Source of the DNA: W11650 sp963545585
Lineage (GTDB): Bacteria; Bacillota; Clostridia; Lachnospirales; Vallitaleaceae
DNA length: 5,862 bases
Direction: 5' to 3'
Assembly: GCA_963545585.1 (NCBI GenBank)
Contig: CAUUKX010000114.1
Coordinates: 1-5,862, forward strand
In this document: one piece after another, positions 5,855 to 5,862 of the stretch
Layout of the letters: each line of letters opens with the position of its first letter
How positions within the stretch are numbered: position 1 is the first letter of the stretch
Translations under genes and position numbers: made by a program
Notes under the pieces: generated by a model
Told to the model about the DNA's origin: nothing
What the model saw: only the letters and a program-made list of their open reading frames with translations
The model's database searches: none

Positions 5855-5862
5855 TGGTTCAA

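Overview
The window looks like a chromosomal segment of a low-to-moderate GC Bacillota, most likely a clostridial species. The evidence is strong AGGAGG-type ribosome binding sites, tight gene packing, a galactitol-type PTS, a clostridial-style XRE regulator and a DUF1461/TIGR01906 membrane protein. No rRNA, tRNA, CRISPR array or mobile element was seen.

Positions 1-4347 (+ strand) hold one sugar-uptake and catabolic operon. The 3' end of an upstream gene (possibly a PTS-controlled regulator) is followed by EIIA (gatA-like), a class II ketose-bisphosphate aldolase, a short archaeal-type triosephosphate-isomerase-family protein, a divergent YjbQ/UPF0047-family protein, EIIB (gatB-like) and EIIC (gatC-like). 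Gaps are 12, 17, -1, 19 and 50 nt, so co-transcription is very likely. The PTS would import and phosphorylate a polyol or sugar, the aldolase would cleave a ketose phosphate, and the TIM-like protein would isomerise a product. The YjbQ-like protein has no obvious place in a known galactitol route. No galactitol-1-phosphate dehydrogenase (gatD), sugar kinase or GatZ partner is present, so the substrate is open. This unassigned pathway is the most interesting feature of the window.

Positions 4348-4459 separate the operon from convergent minus-strand genes and contain a long hairpin that can act as a bidirectional terminator.

Positions 4460-5862 (- strand) encode an XRE-type helix-turn-helix protein (4460-4897) and, upstream of it in transcription order, a four-helix membrane protein of the DUF1461/TIGR01906 family (5087-5854), the family that contains the lipoprotein transacylase Lit. 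The 189 nt between them contain nested and mutually exclusive inverted repeats. The ribosome binding site of the regulator lies 23 nt from its start codon, with a small hairpin between them.
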